Positions 1 to 8,912 of a stretch of DNA of 64,000 nucleotides are shown here, piece after piece. Positions within the stretch are counted from its first letter, which is position 1. Each line of letters opens with the position of its first letter. The notes beneath the pieces were generated by a model. The model made no database searches. It was not told the DNA's origin and saw nothing but the letters and a program-made list of their open reading frames with translations. Source of the DNA: Candidatus Poseidoniia archaeon. GTDB lineage: Archaea; Thermoplasmatota; Poseidoniia; MGIII; CG-Epi1. The translations under genes were made by a program, and so were the position numbers. The stretch lies in contig JASMLC010000004.1 of NCBI GenBank assembly GCA_030748895.1, positions 1-64,000 of the forward strand, given 5' to 3'.

Positions 1-300
1 AGTGTCAGAGGAGAAGATGGCCTAACACCAGATGGGGGTGGCTCCGGCGAGCCAGCGATGACCAAGAATTACAATTCATCCAAGAGCAACACTTCGAGTG
101 TCAGAGGAGAAGATGGCCTAACACCAGATGGGGGTGGCTCCGGCGAGCCAGCGATGACCAAGAATTACAACTCATCAAAGAGCAACACTTCGAGTGTCAG
201 AGGAGAAGATGGCCTAACACCAGATGGGGGTGGCTCCGGCGAGCCAGCGATGACCAAGAATTACAACTCGTCAAAGAGCAACACTTCCAGTGTTAGTCAT
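1..300 (+). repeat. 96-bp in-frame tandem repeat (minisatellite)
   Basis: Units begin at 58, 154 and 250, spaced exactly 96 bases, with a partial unit from base 1. They differ by only a few substitutions, for example in the Ser-Ser-Lys codons near 77, 173 and 269. The unit length is a multiple of three, so copy number can change without breaking the frame. The array probably extends left of the window. Confidence 0.95.
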
Positions 301-891
301 AGTAGTGGAGATTCAGGAGCGGTTGATCATAATTCAGCTAGATCAAATTCTGGATCTATAGTTAGTGGTGGAGGTGGTGGTAGTGGAAGCGGAACTGGCG
401 TAATCGGTTCTACCTTCGGACTCGCTAAGACTATCCTCACGGCTGCGGTCCTGCTGACAGCCGCAGGTGTCGGATTCGACCTGTACGAAACCTACAACGA
501 TGCCATCGACCTTAACCTGGAAGACCATGTCACAGACGCTGATTTCGCGCTAAACGGAGACAAAACAGAAATTAACGGTGATATCAGCTTCAATATTCCG
601 GAGATGGGTAGGTTCGAGAAGAAAATCCTGGCCCAAGTCCACGTAACGGTGCTGGAATCAAGTCCCACGACCGACGGTGATTACTCATTCGAGTACACCC
701 TGGGTAGTGGTGAACAGACATACGAATTTTCTCTGACGGACCTTGACCCGGTCACCGTAGGAAAGATTAATGCCGGAGAAGACCTTGAGCTGGAATACAC
801 TACCAGCATCACGGTCATCTATCTCGGCGTAGAGCTGGCGCCCGCGACTACCGACATGCCAGCCAGAATTGTCACTGTCGAGACTGCCTGA
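1..891 (+). CDS. Repeat-bearing membrane-anchored surface protein (5' end missing)
   Basis: The reading frame is open from base 1, so the true start lies outside the window. The first ~97 visible residues are near-identical 32-residue repeats (the unit begins MTKNYNSSKSNTSSV). A Ser/Gly-rich stretch follows, then one hydrophobic segment (visible residues ~132-155) and a C-terminal domain of ~135 residues with beta-rich, LEA/immunoglobulin-like character. I do not recognise the family. The layout suggests a low-complexity stalk, a membrane segment and an adhesion- or envelope-type domain. Base composition is clearly less GC-rich than the genes downstream. Function is unknown; the call rests on architecture only. 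Confidence 0.6.
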   Translation, partial: SVRGEDGLTPDGGGSGEPAMTKNYNSSKSNTSSVRGEDGLTPDGGGSGEPAMTKNYNSSKSNTSSVRGEDGLTPDGGGSGEPAMTKNYNSSKSNTSSVSHSSGDSGAVDHNSARSNSGSIVSGGGGGSGSGTGVIGSTFGLAKTILTAAVLLTAAGVGFDLYETYNDAIDLNLEDHVTDADFALNGDKTEINGDISFNIPEMGRFEKKILAQVHVTVLESSPTTDGDYSFEYTLGSGEQTYEFSLTDLDPVTVGKINAGEDLELEYTTSITVIYLGVELAPATTDMPARIVTVETA

Positions 892-898
892 TTCCAGT

Positions 899-1192
899 TC
901 AGTCCGTGGTAAACAGCCGCCAGTCGCCCTTGCCGTCGAGCAGCCCGAGGCGGACGCCGGCATCGAGCCAGCCGTGCGCGTAGTTGACGGCGGCGAACGC
1001 GTCGTCGCCACGGCCGGCGGCGAGGAAATGCTGCGCGTCGGAGTGGTAGGCGCGCGCCATCCCGAGCATATCTTCGGCCTGCGCGCGCGCGTCGTCACCG
1101 GCCGCGGCGGGAATCTCGACCTTCGCTAGCGCTTCGTCGGTCAGCGCCAAGTAGCGCTCAATGCGCTCGCGGCTGACGCTGAACTCGTCCAT
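899..1192 (-). CDS. DUF357 family protein
   Basis: This 97-residue protein matches the archaeal DUF357 family in length and pattern: helical throughout, with an acidic centre followed by a conserved YHSDAQHFL segment and the C-terminal NYAHGWLDAGVRLGL signature. The biochemical role of DUF357 is not established. The ATG at 1192 is 21-34 bases from an AT-rich box at 1213-1226 that also faces xseA, so a leaderless transcript is likely. It diverges from the exonuclease VII genes with 53 bases between starts. Confidence 0.85.
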   Translation of the reverse strand: MDEFSVSRERIERYLALTDEALAKVEIPAAAGDDARAQAEDMLGMARAYHSDAQHFLAAGRGDDAFAAVNYAHGWLDAGVRLGLLDGKGDWRLFTTD

Positions 1193-1212
1193 GTCCCGCC
1201 AGCGGCCGGCTG

Positions 1213-1226
1213 CTTAACCTTATCAC
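1213..1226. promoter_or_regulatory. AT-rich box midway between divergent DUF357 and xseA
   Basis: The sequence CTTAACCTTATCAC sits exactly midway between the start codons at 1192 (minus) and 1246 (plus), about 25 bases from each. That is the distance expected for a TATA/BRE element driving leaderless archaeal transcripts. The TAACCTTA core recurs upstream of the genes at 2678 and 3721. Confidence 0.5.
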
Positions 1227-1245
1227 CCTGCGCTGTTCGGGTAGA

Positions 1246-2436
1246 GTGTTCGCGCCGGTCTGGACGCTGCAGCAGCTGAGCCAGCGGGTCAAGCAGGCGG
1301 TCGAGGGCGTCGCCGAGTTCCGTGATATCCGTGTCGAGGGCGAAGTTATCAAGCCCTACAAGGCGGCGTCGGGGCATCTCTACTTCACGCTCAGCGACGG
1401 CCAGAGCAGCCTGTCGTGCGTCGCGTGGGCCAACAGCCAGGGGAGCTTCGCGACGCAGCCCGAGGAGGGGCAGCAGGTCATCGCGCGCGGGTCGCTCTCG
1501 ACCTACGGTGCGCGGTCGCAATACCAGCTCACCGTGCGCGGGCTGCGCCCTTCTGGTGCGGGTGACCGCGCCGCCGCTATCGAGGCACTGAAGCGCAAGC
1601 TGCGCAGCGAGGGGCTTTTCGACGACCAGTATAAAAAAGAACTGCCGCGGTTTCCGCTGCACGTCGCGCTGGTCACCGGCGCCGGCTCGGCCGCACTCAA
1701 CGACGTCCTGAAAGTCGCACGCCAGCGCTGGCCGCTGGCGCGCGTCAGCGTCGTCCCAGCGCTGGTGCAGGGCACCGGCGCGCCCGCGGCGCTGGTCGCG
1801 GCGCTGGAGCGCGCCGATGCGCTCGGTGCGGAGCTGCTGATACTGGCGCGCGGCGGCGGCTCGCCGGAAGACCTGGACGGCTTCAACGCCGAGCCGGTCG
1901 TGCGCGCGGTCTTCGGCTGCGCGACGCCGGTCGTGAGCGGCGTCGGTCACGAAATAGATACGACGGTCGTCGACTTCGTTGCCGACCTGCGCGCTGCGAC
2001 GCCGAGCAACGCCGCCGAACTGGCGCTGCCCGACTGGCGCGAGGTGGACGCGCGCTTCGCCAGCGCGCTGCAGCAGCTGGCGGCGCTAGCGGGGCGGCGT
2101 GTCGAGCGCGAGGGAGCGGCGCTCGACGCGCTACGGCACCGGCTGGTGCTGGCGCACCCGCGCAAGCGGCTGCGCGAAGGGGTGCAGCGGCTTGACAGCG
2201 CGACGGCGCAGTTACAGCGCGGGCTGCGCACGCTGCTCACCGCGCGCGGCGAGCGGCTCGCGAAGGCGGGCGCGATGCTCGCGGGGCTTGACCCGACCGC
2301 AGTGCTGGGGCGCGGCTACGCTATCGTGCAGCAAGGCGGAAGTGTGCTGCGGACGCCGGTGCCGGTCGGCAGCGAAATTGATATTACGCTCGGCAAGGGG
2401 GGCATGGAATGTCAAGTGACGAAGACGCGGAGCTGA
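1246..2436 (+). CDS. xseA: Exonuclease VII large subunit
   Basis: The catalytic subunit of the bacterial-type single-strand-specific exonuclease VII, 396 residues (usual range about 400-450). An N-terminal OB-fold (residues ~5-100, with GHLYFTLSD) precedes the catalytic core, which shows LARGGGSPEDLDGFN and the VSGVGHEIDTTVVDFVADLR signature near residues 200-245. A C-terminal coiled region follows. The start is GTG at 1246, just downstream of a TATA-like box. The 3' end overlaps xseB by 28 bases, the usual translational coupling. Exonuclease VII is mainly bacterial, so this pair was probably acquired by an ancestor of this archaeon. Confidence 0.95.
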   Translation: MFAPVWTLQQLSQRVKQAVEGVAEFRDIRVEGEVIKPYKAASGHLYFTLSDGQSSLSCVAWANSQGSFATQPEEGQQVIARGSLSTYGARSQYQLTVRGLRPSGAGDRAAAIEALKRKLRSEGLFDDQYKKELPRFPLHVALVTGAGSAALNDVLKVARQRWPLARVSVVPALVQGTGAPAALVAALERADALGAELLILARGGGSPEDLDGFNAEPVVRAVFGCATPVVSGVGHEIDTTVVDFVADLRAATPSNAAELALPDWREVDARFASALQQLAALAGRRVEREGAALDALRHRLVLAHPRKRLREGVQRLDSATAQLQRGLRTLLTARGERLAKAGAMLAGLDPTAVLGRGYAIVQQGGSVLRTPVPVGSEIDITLGKGGMECQVTKTRS

Positions 2437-2624
2437 ACTTCTCGCAGGCGCTGCAGCGGCTCGAGGCGCTGCTGGCGCAGCTGGAGTCAGGCGAGGTCGA
2501 GCTGGAAGAGGCGATGGAGCTGTTCGAGCAGGGCAGCGCGCTCGCCGAGCGCTGCCGCGAAATGCTCGCGAACGCCGAACAGCGGCTCGAGGAACTGGCA
2601 CCGGCAGAGCCGGAAGGCGAGTGA
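2409..2624 (+). CDS. xseB: Exonuclease VII small subunit
   Basis: This 71-residue acidic helical protein has the XseB signature: FSQALQRLEALLAQLESGEVELEEAM, shown here only as the flanking elements ALQRLE and ELEEAM, then LFEQGSALAERC. XseB wraps the helical extension of XseA and is needed for activity. The ATG lies inside the end of xseA (28-base overlap), so the two should be co-translated. Confidence 0.93.
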   Translation: MSSDEDAELNFSQALQRLEALLAQLESGEVELEEAMELFEQGSALAERCREMLANAEQRLEELAPAEPEGE

Positions 2625-2640
2625 GCGAATCTCGCCCGTC

Positions 2641-2656
2641 GTAACCTTAATTAACG
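2641..2656 (+). promoter_or_regulatory. TATA-like box of exported protein gene 2678
   Basis: GTAACCTTAATTAACG begins 37 bases before the TTG start at 2678. A near-identical block (3685-3698) begins 36 bases before the TTG at 3721 of the paralogous gene. The conserved spacing in a duplicated gene pair supports a real promoter and leaderless TTG starts. Confidence 0.55.
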
Positions 2657-2677
2657 CGAGCGGGCAGGTACGGTTCC

Positions 2678-3685
2678 TTGAGTCGTATCATCGCTTCAGC
2701 AGTGGCTTTCATGCTGGCCGTGGGCTTCCTGATGGCACCAGCTGGTGCGGAGGAGGAAGAATCCTTCTCGCCCAACCTTGCGCTGGGTTTCATCTGGAAG
2801 GAGGACGGGACTACACTCTCCCCACAGAACAAGCTGCCTGATGAAGCAGAGGCTCACACCAACGGTCGGGCAGATTTTGAACAGTATCCCGGTTTCCGGG
2901 CCAACCGCGAGGCGACCAAGGTTGGCGAGTGGACTACCGATGAGGTGGCCTACGACCAGTCCATTTCAGTTGACCAGGCTATTGTCTGGTGGAAAGGGAA
3001 GGACCCGGACTACGAGGCGGACTGTGAATGGACTTTCAAGTTCAGGGTGAATGGCGGGGATATTGATGAAAGCGTTGTTACCTGTAGCAGCAACGGCGAC
3101 AACCTGGAGCGGGAGACCTGGGGCCTGGGCTGGGCTTACGACCTGGTCAAGGGCGATAATTTCGGTTTTGAGGTCTGGTATGAAGGGTGGGAAGATGCAG
3201 ACATTTACCATGACAATATCTCCTACGATACCGGCTTCCAGGTGACTTCAAAGCCGCTCTCGGTCTTCAGGGCAAGTATCAGCGGCCAGTCTGTTTCGAT
3301 TGAATTTGCCGAGGCGTGGCCAGTCGACTGGAAGATTAACCTGAAGGGCGACTACGTGATGCTGATGGGTATGGACGGCTACATGGCTGATAACAACAAG
3401 GCGTCGGTATCGCAGGGATCTGAGCACGAGATGGCTAACGGCACCATCGCTACCAGCACAGTCATCACCTGGGGGGGTGTCACAGGCAAGGACCTGAGTG
3501 TGATGCTGCATTACACCCAGTTTGACCACATGGCCAACGGCACCGGCGATGGACCGATTGTTACGCTTGGCATTGTTGCCGCGGGCGGTGGCCTCGATGG
3601 CGACGGAGAGGGATTCCTCGGCCTCCCGGGCTTCCCGCTGCTGTTGGCGATTCCGGCTTTCGCTTTCGCAGCACGTCGCCGATAG
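2678..3685 (+). CDS. Exported protein with PGF-CTERM-like sorting tail (paralogue 1)
   Basis: This 335-residue protein begins with a Sec-type signal peptide (cleavage likely after PAGA, residue ~24). It ends with GLPGFPLLLAIPAFAFAARRR, that is, a PGF motif, a hydrophobic segment and a basic tail, the layout of archaeosortase substrates. The ~290-residue beta-rich extracellular part is shared with the next gene, including blocks such as LSPQNKLPDE, LKGDYVMLMGM and LHYTQFDH, but I do not recognise a named domain. The TTG start is preferred because it begins the signal peptide and is correctly spaced from the promoter. An archaeosortase gene lies ~10 kb downstream. Confidence 0.8.
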   Translation: MSRIIASAVAFMLAVGFLMAPAGAEEEESFSPNLALGFIWKEDGTTLSPQNKLPDEAEAHTNGRADFEQYPGFRANREATKVGEWTTDEVAYDQSISVDQAIVWWKGKDPDYEADCEWTFKFRVNGGDIDESVVTCSSNGDNLERETWGLGWAYDLVKGDNFGFEVWYEGWEDADIYHDNISYDTGFQVTSKPLSVFRASISGQSVSIEFAEAWPVDWKINLKGDYVMLMGMDGYMADNNKASVSQGSEHEMANGTIATSTVITWGGVTGKDLSVMLHYTQFDHMANGTGDGPIVTLGIVAAGGGLDGDGEGFLGLPGFPLLLAIPAFAFAARRR

Positions 3686-3698
3686 TAACCTTATTAAT
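3685..3698 (+). promoter_or_regulatory. TATA-like box of exported protein gene 3721
   Basis: GTAACCTTATTAAT repeats the promoter block of the upstream paralogue (2641-2656) with one base deleted. It lies immediately after the stop codon of that gene. The duplicated unit therefore probably carried its own promoter. Confidence 0.5.
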
Positions 3699-3720
3699 GC
3701 TAGAGGGCTGGCGCCGTCCC

Positions 3721-4752
3721 TTGGCCAGAATCGTCATTCCAGCTATTGCTATGCTCTTCGCCGGAGCGCTGCTGCTGGCGCTTCCCGCTGGCGCGGATGA
3801 GGGCGAACCGCTGGAGCCAGAACTAGCTATCAGCTTCAACATGAAGGATGACGACCTGGCCCTGAGCCCCCAGAACAAGCTCCCCGACGAGCCGGAGAAG
3901 GTGAAGCGGGTGAATGCCCAGTATGACCAGATTTTCACCATCCGGAGGGATTCACAGCCGGTCAATGTCGGCGAATGGGCTTCAGAACCAATAGTATATT
4001 CGCGGGAAATCCTGATTGAGGAAGCAAATATCTGGTGGCAGGAAATTGACGAGGATTACTCCAACAACGGCTGCGAGTGGGTCTTCTACGTCAAGCTGAA
4101 CGACGAAACCGTGCAGGAGAGCTCCCACGACTGCGGCAGCCGGTCGGACGAGGAGCCCTACCGCTCCAGCTACAGCCTCGGGACCAACCTCTCGTTGCAG
4201 GATGGCGACGTCTTCAGCGTCCAGATAACCTACGAGGGATATGAGGACGTCGACATTTTCTACGATAATATCACTTACGACACCGGCTATACGGTGAAAT
4301 CGAAGCCGCTCTCTTTCTACGGTGGTAGCGGCGGTGGTGGCAGTGTCACCATCGAGTTTACCGAGGCATGGCCGGTCGACTGGAATACCAACCTGAAGGG
4401 CGACTACGTGATGCTGATAGGGATGGAGGGCTACATGGGCGACAACACCCAGGCCTCGGTCTCGGAAGGAGCCGAGCACGAGATGAACAACGGCACCATC
4501 GCTACCGGCACGGTCATCACCTGGAACGGCGTGGTCGGTAACGAACTGAAGATTATGCTGCACTACACCCAGTTTGACCACACGGGTGGCGGCGGCAACG
4601 GTACCAACGGCACCACGAACGACCCGCTAGTGACGCTCACCATCGTCACGACCGCTACTATCAGCGACAACGGTGGCCTGCTCGGACTCCCAGGCTTCCC
4701 GCTGTTGTTAGCTGTGCCGGCGCTAGCTTTCGCAGCGCGTCGCCGCCGTTAA
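3721..4752 (+). CDS. Exported protein with PGF-CTERM-like sorting tail (paralogue 2)
   Basis: A tandem paralogue of the preceding gene, 343 residues from TTG 3721 (351 from ATG 3697). The ATG lies inside the promoter-like block, whereas TTG 3721 matches the paralogue's start and opens a clean signal peptide (ARIVIPAIAMLFAG...PAGA). Shared blocks include LSPQNKLPDE, the EAWPVDW and LKGDYVML segments and the HYTQFDH element. A Gly/Asn linker precedes the tail GLPGFPLLLAVPALAFAARRR-R, a PGF-CTERM-like signal with PGF, membrane helix and basic end. It is likely cleaved and lipid-anchored by an archaeosortase. The function of the mature domain is unknown. Confidence 0.8.
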   Translation: MARIVIPAIAMLFAGALLLALPAGADEGEPLEPELAISFNMKDDDLALSPQNKLPDEPEKVKRVNAQYDQIFTIRRDSQPVNVGEWASEPIVYSREILIEEANIWWQEIDEDYSNNGCEWVFYVKLNDETVQESSHDCGSRSDEEPYRSSYSLGTNLSLQDGDVFSVQITYEGYEDVDIFYDNITYDTGYTVKSKPLSFYGGSGGGGSVTIEFTEAWPVDWNTNLKGDYVMLIGMEGYMGDNTQASVSEGAEHEMNNGTIATGTVITWNGVVGNELKIMLHYTQFDHTGGGGNGTNGTTNDPLVTLTIVTTATISDNGGLLGLPGFPLLLAVPALAFAARRRR

Positions 4753-4757
4753 TCCTC

Positions 4758-5831
4758 TCAGGATGCGGCGCTCAGTTCCATCATGCGCTGGATGGGTGCC
4801 GCGGCGGCCTCGATGACCTCGGGCGGCAGCTCGACCTCCCACTGCCGCAGGTCGCCGCCAGCGTCGATAGCTTCCAAGACGGGCCGGATTTTCTCGAGCG
4901 TGATGCGCGCCATATGGCTACAGCGCACCGAGCAGGCGGTCCAGAACTGCACCGTCGGGAACTCCTCCATCAGGTTCGACGTCAGCTCGCACTCGGAAGC
5001 GATGAACGCGCGCTCCAGCGTGCCGGCGGCGACGCGCTGCGCGATATCGTTGCGTATCTGGGTCGTGCTGCCGTAGAAGTCCGCCTCGCGTAATACTTCG
5101 GGCCGGCACTCCCAGTGGACGTAGATGCGCCGCGACGGGTGGCCTGGCGGGATTTCGAAGCCCTCCCGCACGGCGCAGATGTCGTCGAGCGCGAACTGCT
5201 CGTGCACCTCGCAGATGGCGCCGTGGCCGCCGTTACCCTGTCCCGGATACAGGACGCGCTTGCGCCCCTGCAACTCCGCCTCCAGGTTCTGCGCGAAGAA
5301 AAGGTCGGGGACGAAAATCAGCTCGTCGCCCGGCAGCGCCATGGCGATGCGCGCCGCGTTAGCCGACGTGCAGCAGACGTCGCACTCCGCCTTCGCCTCG
5401 GCGTAGGAGTTGACGTAAATCATGACCGGCACGCCCGGGTGGGCAGCGCGCATCTGCCGCACCTCGGCCGCACCGAAATTGTCGGCGAGCGAACAGCCCG
5501 CTTCCCAGTCGGCAATCAGCACCCGCTTTTCAGGGCTGAGTATCTTGGCGGTCTCGGCCATGAAGTGCACGCCGTTGAAGATGATGAATTCCGCCTCGGT
5601 CTCCGCCGCAGAGCGGCTCAGGCCGAGCGAGTCGCCCTGCTCCGCGCCTTCCGACAGGCCGTAGACCAGCGGCTCCATGTAGTTGTGGCCCAGAATAACG
5701 ACGCCGTGCTTCTGCTTCAGCTCAAGAATGCGGTGCACCGTCGCCGCGTGCAGCTCGATTTCGGCGGGCGTGAGCGTCGGGTTCTCGCGCGCCACGATTG
5801 TGGCCTTGACTTCGTCGAGCGTCAGCGTCAT
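4758..5831 (-). CDS. nadA: Quinolinate synthase
   Basis: NadA condenses iminoaspartate with dihydroxyacetone phosphate to quinolinate in de novo NAD synthesis, using one [4Fe-4S] cluster. At 357 residues it is of normal length. Visible signatures are ILGHNYMEP near the N-terminus and three conserved cysteine regions: SYAEAKAECDVCCTSANA, GAICEVHE and FWTACSVRCSHMARITL, which supply the cluster ligands. It lies 4 bases downstream of an IscA-like carrier gene on the same strand. Together they diverge from the SUF operon, which suggests the carrier matures NadA. Confidence 0.95.
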   Translation of the reverse strand: MTLTLDEVKATIVARENPTLTPAEIELHAATVHRILELKQKHGVVILGHNYMEPLVYGLSEGAEQGDSLGLSRSAAETEAEFIIFNGVHFMAETAKILSPEKRVLIADWEAGCSLADNFGAAEVRQMRAAHPGVPVMIYVNSYAEAKAECDVCCTSANAARIAMALPGDELIFVPDLFFAQNLEAELQGRKRVLYPGQGNGGHGAICEVHEQFALDDICAVREGFEIPPGHPSRRIYVHWECRPEVLREADFYGSTTQIRNDIAQRVAAGTLERAFIASECELTSNLMEEFPTVQFWTACSVRCSHMARITLEKIRPVLEAIDAGGDLRQWEVELPPEVIEAAAAPIQRMMELSAAS

Positions 5832-5835
5832 AGGT

Positions 5836-6162
5836 TCAGATAGAGAACGATTCGCCGCAGCCGCAAGTCGCTTCGGCCTGGGGGTTCTGCAGCACCAGCC
5901 CTGAACGGGTCAGTCCGCCCGTAAGCGGGTCAATATAGTCGAGCGTCACCTCTTCCAGTAACGGCACCGAGCGGGGGTCGACGCTGACTATCGCGCCGTG
6001 CGCCTCAACCACGGCATCGCCCTCAACCGGCTCGGGGGCCAGCTGCAAGTCATACTGCATCCCGGAGCAGCCGCCACCGATGACGCGGACGCGCAGTCGC
6101 GGCTCGCCGCCGGCGGCGAGCCGCTGGATATGGGAAGCCGCCTGCTCGGTGATGGTAATCAT
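5836..6162 (-). CDS. IscA/ErpA-type iron-sulfur carrier (HesB family)
   Basis: This A-type Fe-S carrier of 108 residues has the three family cysteines: one in GGGCSGMQYDL and two in the C-terminal CGCGESF. Such proteins accept clusters from the SUF scaffold and pass them to client enzymes. The ATG at 6162 is ~25 bases from a TATA-like element at 6184-6193, so the message is probably leaderless. It forms an operon with nadA and diverges from the Rrf2-SUF cluster. A second member of the family lies at 11801-12217. Confidence 0.93.
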   Translation of the reverse strand: MITITEQAASHIQRLAAGGEPRLRVRVIGGGCSGMQYDLQLAPEPVEGDAVVEAHGAIVSVDPRSVPLLEEVTLDYIDPLTGGLTRSGLVLQNPQAEATCGCGESFSI

Positions 6163-6183
6163 TATCCCGCTCCAGAACGACCG

Positions 6184-6193
6184 GATATAAGGG
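6184..6193 (-). promoter_or_regulatory. TATA-like box of the IscA-nadA operon
   Basis: On the minus strand this reads CTTATATCCG, about 25 bases before the ATG at 6162. That is the spacing expected of a leaderless archaeal promoter. Confidence 0.55.
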
Positions 6194-6220
6194 TGCTGCC
6201 CCGACTATTACGGGCGCAGA

Positions 6221-6230
6221 TTTTATATAG
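6221..6230 (+). promoter_or_regulatory. TATA box of the Rrf2-SUF operon
   Basis: TTTTATATAG lies ~45 bases before the Rrf2 ATG (6272), implying a short leader of about 20 bases. The Rrf2 product is expected to bind in this divergent region and to control both directions. I could not identify an operator by eye. Confidence 0.55.
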
Positions 6231-6271
6231 AACTGATTTAGTGCAAAATGCTCTCGCAGGGAAGCTAACAC

Positions 6272-6718
6272 ATGATACGAATCAACAAGCTGACAGACTA
6301 CGGTATCATCATCGCCGTGCGCATCGCCAGCGACGAGCCGGGGCGGCTCCACAGCGCGCGCGAAATCGCCGCTGCCACCCGCATTCCGCCACCGACGGTG
6401 ACGCGGCTGCTGAAGCAACTGGCGCGGAGCGGTATCCTGGCTTCGACTCGCGGCGCCAGCGGCGGCTACGCGCTGGCGCAGCCGCCCAAGGCGATTACGG
6501 TCGCGCGCCTGGTCGAGGCGCTGGAGGGGCCGATTGCGCTGACCGAGTGTTCCGAAGCGGTCTGCGGCTGCGCGCTCGAAGAGGACTGCGTCGTCGAGGC
6601 GCCGTGGCAGACCATCTCGCTCGCCGTGCGGGGGGCGCTGGAATCGGTGACGCTGGCTGACATGGCACGACCGTCACTTGCCCCGCCGCTAGTGTCCTTG
6701 GGAGGCGTGAAGGCATGA
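6272..6718 (+). CDS. Rrf2 family Fe-S-sensing repressor of the SUF operon
   Basis: This 148-residue Rrf2/SufR/IscR-type regulator has an N-terminal winged helix ([14 protein letters not shown], then a recognition region with [16 protein letters not shown] and the wing SGGYALAQ). A cysteine cluster near residues ~91-106 ([14 protein letters not shown]) is placed like the Fe-S ligands of IscR. It is the first gene of the SUF operon and overlaps sufB by four bases, so autoregulation by Fe-S status is likely. Rrf2 regulators are bacterial in origin, so its presence suggests the operon was acquired with its regulator. Confidence 0.92.
   Translation: MIRINKLTDYGIIIAVRIASDEPGRLHSAREIAAATRIPPPTVTRLLKQLARSGILASTRGASGGYALAQPPKAITVARLVEALEGPIALTECSEAVCGCALEEDCVVEAPWQTISLAVRGALESVTLADMARPSLAPPLVSLGGVKA
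6701..6705 (+). promoter_or_regulatory. Shine-Dalgarno site of sufB
   Basis: GGAGG lies 9 bases before the sufB ATG, inside the end of the Rrf2 gene. Internal operon genes here use Shine-Dalgarno sites, whereas first genes mostly look leaderless. Confidence 0.6.
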
Positions 6719-8162
6719 ACTCCGAAACCGAGATGCTGCGCGAATACGCCGAGCGCGATTACGAATATGGCTTCGTCACCGACGTCGAGACCGACTCGGT
6801 CCCGCCCGGCCTGAGCGAAGAGGTCATCCGTTACATCTCGGCGCGCAAGCACGAGCCGAAATGGTTGACCGAGTGGCGGCTCGAAGCCTATCGGCTCTGG
6901 CAGGAGATGGAGGAGCCGCACTGGGCCAACATCGAGTATGGGCCTATCGACTATCAGGACATCGTCTACTACTCAGCCCCGAAGTCGAGCGCCGACGGGC
7001 CGAAGTCGCTGGACGAGGTGGACCCGGAACTGCTCGCGACCTACGAGAAGCTGGGCATCCCGCTCAACGAGCGCGAGAAGCTGGCCGGCGTCGCGGTGGA
7101 CGCGGTCTTCGACTCGGTCTCGGTCGCGACGACCTTCAAGGACCAGCTCGCCGCACAGGGCATCATCTTCTGCTCGTTCAGCGAGGCGGTGCAGGAGCAC
7201 CCTGAACTGGTGCGCACCTACTTGGGCTCGGTCGTGCCGCGCTCCGACAATTTCTTCGCGGCGCTGAACAGCGCGGTCTTCACCGACGGCTCGTTCGCCT
7301 ACATTCCGAAAGGCGTAGAGTGCCCGATGGACCTTTCGACCTACTTCCGCATCAACGCTGCCAAGACGGGGCAGTTCGAGCGCACGCTGCTCATCGCCGA
7401 CGAAGGCAGCTGCGTCAGCTATCTTGAAGGCTGCACCGCGCCGATGCGCGATGAGAACCAGCTCCACGCCGCTGTCGTCGAGCTGGTCGCACTCGACGAC
7501 GCGAATATAAAGTATTCAACCGTGCAGAACTGGTATCCCGGCAATGAGGAGGGCGTCGGGGGCATCTTCAATTTCGTCACCAAGCGCGGCGCCTGCCGCG
7601 GCGCCAACTCCCGGATATCGTGGACACAGGTCGAGACCGGCTCCGCCATCACCTGGAAGTATCCGTCGTGCATCCTGCAGGGCGATAACTCCGTTGGCGA
7701 GTTCTACTCGATTGCGCTCTCCGCCCGGAAGCAGCAAGCCGACACCGGGACCAAGATGATCCATATTGGCCGCAACACCCGCTCGACCATCATCAGCAAG
7801 GGCATCTCGGCGCAGCGGGGGCAGAACTCATACCGCGGACAAGTCCGCATCCTGAAGAAGGCAAATGGCGCGCGCAACTACTCGCAATGCGACTCGCTGC
7901 TGATTGGCGACCAGTGCGGCGCGCATACATTTCCGAATCTGGACGTGCAGAACAGCTCGGCGCACGTCGAGCACGAAGCTTCGACATCCCGGATTGGCGA
8001 GGACCAGCTTTTCTACTGCCAGCAACGCGGGCTCTCGCTGGAGGACAGCATCAACCTGATTGTCAACGGCTTCTGCAAGGAGGTCTTCTGCGAACTCCCG
8101 ATGGAGTTCGCAGTCGAGGCACAGAAACTGCTCGAAGTTTCACTCGAAGGGAGCGTCGGCTG

Positions 8163-8163
<1 letters not shown>
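6715..8163 (+). CDS. sufB: SUF scaffold subunit SufB
   Basis: SufB is the scaffold subunit of the SufBC2D Fe-S assembly complex. At 482 residues it is of family length (about 470-495). It carries typical blocks such as [36 protein letters not shown] and the C-terminal [18 protein letters not shown] with its conserved cysteine. The ATG has a GGAGG site 9 bases upstream. The stop TGA overlaps the sufC ATG by one base, so the genes are tightly coupled. Confidence 0.97.

Positions 8164-8912
<749 letters not shown>

Noticed and set aside
1-300. CRISPR array
   Set aside because: The repeats are directly adjacent 96-base units that are translated in frame, with no unique spacers.
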